From Bradyrhizobium sp. WD16 (lineage in GTDB: Bacteria > Pseudomonadota > Alphaproteobacteria > Rhizobiales > Xanthobacteraceae): a stretch of 64,000 nucleotides of DNA. Below are positions 60,905-64,000 of the stretch, in pieces. The notes beneath the pieces were generated by a model. That model saw only the letters and a program-made list of their open reading frames with translations, was not told where the DNA came from and ran no database searches. A program made the translations under genes and the position numbers. Every line of letters starts with the position of its first letter. The first letter of the stretch is position 1. The stretch lies in assembly GCF_024181725.1 (NCBI RefSeq), contig NZ_CP028908.1:3151501-3215500 (forward strand), given 5' to 3'.

Positions 60905-62098
60905 ATGAGTCTATCGACCCTTGCCCGCGTCGAGCCCGATCATTATGCGCAGCTCGACGGCATCATTGAAACAGCCGTTAAGGTCAATGCCGACGGCAAC
61001 GACCTGAAGGGGCTCTTCCCGAAAGACAATCTCGACGCGCTGGCCGCCGCCGGGTGGACGGGCGTGCTGAACGAACCGCGTTTCGGTGGGCTCGGCCTCG
61101 GTCACGTCGATTTCGCGGAGGCGGCACATCGGATCGGCCAGGCGGATGCCTCGACCGGCCTGGTTTATGTCATGCATGTCGGTGCCGCCCAGACCATCAA
61201 TCTGTTCGGTAATGATGATCAGAAGGAGCGTTGGCTGAAGGCGAAAAACGGCGGGTTGCTCGGCACCTATTCGACCAGCGAACGAGCCTCTGGCGGCCAC
61301 TGGTGGTACAATTTCTCCGAGGCGGCGAGGGATGGTGACGACTACATCGTCGATGCGGAGAAATCGTTTACGACCAGCTCCGGCAAGGCGGATTTCTATC
61401 TGGTTCAGACACGCTCGCCAGGTGCGAAGGACCAGGCCGACATCATTTTCTTTATTGTGGATGGCAAGGCGCCGGGGATCGAAGTCGGTGCTTGGGACGC
61501 GCTCGGGGTGCGCGCCAATCATTCGGGGGCGATTCGCTACAAGGGCGTCAAGGTGCCGCGGCGCGACAGGCTCGGAGCGGAGGGGCAGGGCAAGGAGATC
61601 ATCTACGACGGCGTTTCGCCGGTCTACCTGATCGGCCTTGGTGCGGTGTGGGAAGGGGTGGCGCGTGGCGCGCTCAATGCGGCGATCGCCCATGTCACCA
61701 GCTTCGTCCACAAGGATAAGAACAAGAGCCTGGCCGACTACCAGGCGATCCGCCAGGAGCTTGGTGCGGCCAAGGTCCTCGTGGAGAGTCTGCGGCCTTG
61801 GCGCATCGAACTGGCGCAGCGGCTCGACGAACTGTGGCGCGCTGGCAAGCCGCAGAGTGAGATCTTGATTCCGCTCACTGAATTCAAGGTCCACGCGGCT
61901 GAGGTTGCCAACAAGGTCGCGGGCGCGGCTCTCACTGTTACGGGCGGCTATGGCTATCGGCGCGGTCCGATCGAGCGGTCCTATCGCGATGCCCGTGCGG
62001 CTATCGCAATGGGGCCGTCGAACGTGATTGCGCGCGACTGGGTCGGCAAGTCGCTGGTCGGTCAACCGCTTGAGCTGTTCTACGAGGGCGGTGAGTGA
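60905..62098 (+). CDS. Acyl-CoA dehydrogenase-like flavoprotein (SfnC/DszC-type context)
   Basis: 397 aa, ATG with AGGAGACC upstream. The acyl-CoA dehydrogenase fold is clear: N-terminal helical domain (FPKDNLDALAAAGWTGVLNEPRFGGLGLG), mid beta-domain (GTYSTSERASGGHWWYNFSE; RDGDDYIVDAEKSFTTSSGKADFYLVQ), C-terminal helices ending TGGYGYRRGPIERSYRDARAA. In sulfur-scavenging loci proteins of this fold (SfnB, SfnC, DszC) are flavin-dependent monooxygenases or reductase partners rather than true acyl-CoA dehydrogenases, and its place after sfnG supports such a role. Substrate is unknown. Confidence 0.85.
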   Translation: MSLSTLARVEPDHYAQLDGIIETAVKVNADGNDLKGLFPKDNLDALAAAGWTGVLNEPRFGGLGLGHVDFAEAAHRIGQADASTGLVYVMHVGAAQTINLFGNDDQKERWLKAKNGGLLGTYSTSERASGGHWWYNFSEAARDGDDYIVDAEKSFTTSSGKADFYLVQTRSPGAKDQADIIFFIVDGKAPGIEVGAWDALGVRANHSGAIRYKGVKVPRRDRLGAEGQGKEIIYDGVSPVYLIGLGAVWEGVARGALNAAIAHVTSFVHKDKNKSLADYQAIRQELGAAKVLVESLRPWRIELAQRLDELWRAGKPQSEILIPLTEFKVHAAEVANKVAGAALTVTGGYGYRRGPIERSYRDARAAIAMGPSNVIARDWVGKSLVGQPLELFYEGGE

Positions 62099-62119
62099 GG
62101 TCGAGCAGCGGTTATGGGC

Positions 62120-62135
62120 GGCGGCGTGAGCCGCC
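62120..62135. terminator. Weak hairpin after the flavoprotein gene
   Basis: GGCGGC-GTGA-GCCGCC is a perfect 6-bp stem with a four-base loop between the convergent flavoprotein and L,D-transpeptidase genes. There is no U-tract and the arms are short, so its function is uncertain. Confidence 0.3.
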
Positions 62136-62196
62136 GATCACCGCTCAGCAGGCGAGAGCGTGAGATGATGCGGTGCGCGGGCAGGCCTCGCGCACG

Positions 62197-63387
62197 CTAC
62201 AGCTTGGCGACCACCAGCAGGCGCTTGATCTCGCCGCTGCGGAAGGCGCGCAGGAACTGATCGTAGTTGCGGAACGATACGCAGCCGTTGGAATCGCCGT
62301 TCGGGCCGAGCATGTAGGTATGCGCCAGAAGCCCGGTGCGGCCGTAGACATTGCCTTCGCCGCCGACCGGCTTGAGGCGGATGGCCTGGACGCCGTGGAA
62401 CAGGGATTCCCGCATCGACAGGTCGTAGATGTGAGGCGGGGTGGCACCGCGCATCCGCTCGCCGACATAGCGAGGATCGTCGAGGCGGTTGCCGAGACCG
62501 GAATGGGCCTCGAGGCGCGTGCCGTCGGGCAAGTAGACGGTCTTGGCGCTGATGTCATAGACGGCGGTGTAACGGTCGACACCGGCGGCGGCAGCCGCAT
62601 TCTTCGAGGTCAGCCCGGGGATGCCGCCGTCCGACGGCGCATAAGCGAGAACCGGGCCGACCGGTTTCGGCGCGCCGAACAGCTTCTGGAAGAACGAGGG
62701 CTGCTCGGCCGGCGCATTGGCCAGCGCCACGGAATCGTTTTCCCGGGCGACCTCCGGCTGGCTCGGGCCGCTCGCCCGCTCGTTGCGGGCCTCGGCCGGG
62801 CGGGCGCGTGGCATCGGTATGGAGGTGTCAACGGAGGTCTCGAGGGAGGCGAGCACGATCGAGGGCTTCGGCGCCGGGGCGGCGATCTGGGCCGCAAGTG
62901 CCTTTTCATCCATCGGCGCCGGGGCGGCTTTGGCCCAGACGGTGGGGAAGCGTTCGTCGAAGCTGGCGCGCGGTTCGGCGGGCATGAAGTCCGCAGCGGC
63001 GAAACGCTCGGAGAAGGATACGGGCCGCGGTCCGACCGAGGCCGTGGTGTCGAGCAGGCGGTCGAAGGTGGCGGCGACGCGGTTCTCGCCGACCCATTGC
63101 GACGCCGGTGCGGGCGTCGAAAGCGCGGCGGCTGACAGCGATGGCGGAGACAGCGAAGCGGAGACGACCGGGACGTCGGTCTGAGGCGTAGCGAAGTGGC
63201 CATAGAGAAGCCCCGCGCCCAGCGCTACCCCGAGCGCTGGGACGCAGGAGCGGACAATGCTGCGATAACCGGAGGTCGGCTTGCGTTTGCGAGCGACCTT
63301 CGCGGGGCGACAATACACCCCGGCCCCGACACGCTTTCCCGTCACTTCCCACCCAATTCCACAGTTACAATCCGGTATCGGACTCAA
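62197..63387 (-). CDS. DUF2778 / L,D-transpeptidase-like cell-wall protein
   Basis: 396 aa from a TTG at 63387; a GTG 14 codons further in is a plausible alternative. A basic N-terminus (RPAKVARKRKP) is followed by a membrane segment (VPALGVALGAGLLYG), a long low-complexity linker (about 70-260) and a C-terminal DUF2778 domain (about 270-396). That domain carries the YkuD-like pattern HTYMLGPNGDSNGCVSF with the catalytic Cys and a His upstream (SLFHGVQAIRLKP). Related domains cut or cross-link peptidoglycan stem peptides, including in toxins of the Tlde1 family. Since it has a membrane anchor it is probably a housekeeping periplasmic wall enzyme. Confidence 0.75.
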   Translation of the reverse strand: MSPIPDCNCGIGWEVTGKRVGAGVYCRPAKVARKRKPTSGYRSIVRSCVPALGVALGAGLLYGHFATPQTDVPVVSASLSPPSLSAAALSTPAPASQWVGENRVAATFDRLLDTTASVGPRPVSFSERFAAADFMPAEPRASFDERFPTVWAKAAPAPMDEKALAAQIAAPAPKPSIVLASLETSVDTSIPMPRARPAEARNERASGPSQPEVARENDSVALANAPAEQPSFFQKLFGAPKPVGPVLAYAPSDGGIPGLTSKNAAAAAGVDRYTAVYDISAKTVYLPDGTRLEAHSGLGNRLDDPRYVGERMRGATPPHIYDLSMRESLFHGVQAIRLKPVGGEGNVYGRTGLLAHTYMLGPNGDSNGCVSFRNYDQFLRAFRSGEIKRLLVVAKL

Positions 63388-63746
63388 GGATCGCTACCGG
63401 ACCCCATCCGCAGGCTCCCCCCTGCGGACCGTCTGAACTTTGTGCCGCCGCCTATTTGGCAAGACGACATAGCGGCATTAAGGCCTAGTTTTGGTTAAAT
63501 GCCGATTAAGTATCGGCTCAACCACCATAATTGTTGAGAACGACGTGGCTTTACGGCACTTTCAAGGCGTTCGGCCATCGGCCCGCCGGTCCGGCGCTGG
63601 GGAGGCCGGAGAAAACGGGATAGATGGTTAAAAACGCCGGCTCCAGGTGGAAGTCCGGAATCGGCCGCCGTCGCCCCCCTGGCGGGCTGATCGGCCCGGA
63701 AGGATCATGATACCATAATCCTATCGTCCTGACATCTCAAGCCGAC
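63388..63746. other. Region of 359 bp without a gene
   Basis: No supportable coding sequence. There is a mild AT-rich stretch near 63480-63530 (GGTTAAATGCCGATTAAG, CCACCATAATTGTTGAG) that may hold the promoter of the L,D-transpeptidase-like gene, transcribed leftwards. Confidence 0.35.
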
Positions 63747-64000
63747 TCAGCTGCCGCTGCGGCCGGCGAGCTGGGAAATGAACATGTCGGACCATTTGGC
63801 CGGGGCGACCTTGATGGTGCCGGCGCGATGCATGAATTCCACGAAATTCATGATCTTGCTCGGTGTCGTGGCGAACTGCGTATCGGGATCGTCGAGGATC
63901 TTGAGGATTTCCTCCTTCGAGACCTTGGTCTTCGACGTCCGGGAGAAGATCTCCGCCGCATCCGCCTTGCGGGTGCGGATGAACTCGTCGGCGGCGTCGA
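63747..64000 (-). CDS. C-terminal part of an ABC transporter substrate-binding protein, cut by window edge
   Basis: 84 in-frame residues end at the TGA at 63747-63749. The peptide reads DAADEFIRTRKADAAEIFSR, SKEEILKILDDPD, QFATTPSKIMNFVEFMHRAG and ends WSDMFISQLAGRSGS. The helix-helix-loop arrangement and the final SKIMNFVEFMHRAGTI segment fit the C-terminus of nitrate/sulfonate/taurine-type binding proteins (NMT1/SsuA group). The N-terminus lies beyond the window. It fits with the two SsuA-like genes in the same region. Confidence 0.65.
   Translation of the reverse strand, partial: DAADEFIRTRKADAAEIFSRTSKTKVSKEEILKILDDPDTQFATTPSKIMNFVEFMHRAGTIKVAPAKWSDMFISQLAGRSGS

Noticed and set aside
63196-63498. 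100-aa plus-strand ORF at the L,D-transpeptidase start
   Set aside because: It is antisense to the N-terminal part of that gene and shows no domain or signal.

Overview
The window looks like a chromosomal segment of a high-GC alphaproteobacterium of the Bradyrhizobium / Rhodopseudomonas / Afipia type. This is inferred from codon use and from the mix of HlyB/PrtD-type type I secretion, SfnG-type sulfur scavenging, a DUF2778 L,D-transpeptidase and an exopolysaccharide (EPS) cluster with AT-rich promoter islands. No rRNA, tRNA, CRISPR array or intact insertion sequence was seen.

Region 1 (1-9.0 kb): a very large secreted protein, open at the left window edge, is followed by a small conserved-looking protein, a HlyB-like ABC exporter with a degenerate C39 domain, and a HlyD adaptor. 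Together they form one type I secretion unit.

Region 2 (9-28 kb): the EPS locus. A WecB/WecC pair and WbpB/WbpD/WbpE homologues predict an N-acetylated aminohexuronic acid (UDP-ManNAcA or its 2,3-diacetamido form). Around them lie a WecG-type transferase, a Wzx flippase, two GT2 and one GT4-like glycosyltransferases, a glycosyltransferase-methyltransferase fusion, an O-antigen ligase/polymerase-like membrane protein, an FkbM methyltransferase, an epimerase and a second DegT aminotransferase. Most gene starts that face a wide intergenic gap have an unusually AT-rich island carrying TTTAAT/ATTTAAA words.

Region 3 (28-41 kb): three paralogous right-handed beta-helix proteins. One has a Sec-type signal peptide. 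Two are large, with Ig-like repeats and a C-terminal RTX-like tail, and one of these carries a near-identical 1,890-bp internal duplication. They are followed by a second, PrtD/PrtE-type, type I exporter. The beta-helix set plus its exporter beside an EPS locus is the most interesting system here, probably extracellular proteins that bind or modify the polysaccharide.

Region 4 (40-49.7 kb): a metallophosphatase, small proteins, a hexapeptide acyltransferase, a MASE3-GGDEF-EAL cyclic-di-GMP protein, a double-HKD phospholipase D-like protein, an intradiol dioxygenase, and two decayed gene remnants (zinc alcohol dehydrogenase, LivK-type binding protein).

Region 5 (49.8-64 kb): nutrient uptake with a sulfur theme. 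It holds MetN-MetI and, apart from them, MetQ; two SsuA-like binding proteins; a YeiH-type putative sulfate/sulfite exporter with a 50-residue membrane peptide; SfnG; an internally deleted ABC ATPase; an acyl-CoA-dehydrogenase-like flavoprotein; an L,D-transpeptidase; and the C-terminus of another binding protein.

Five copies of a compound palindromic repeat with CTAG ends lie between genes from 19 to 59 kb.
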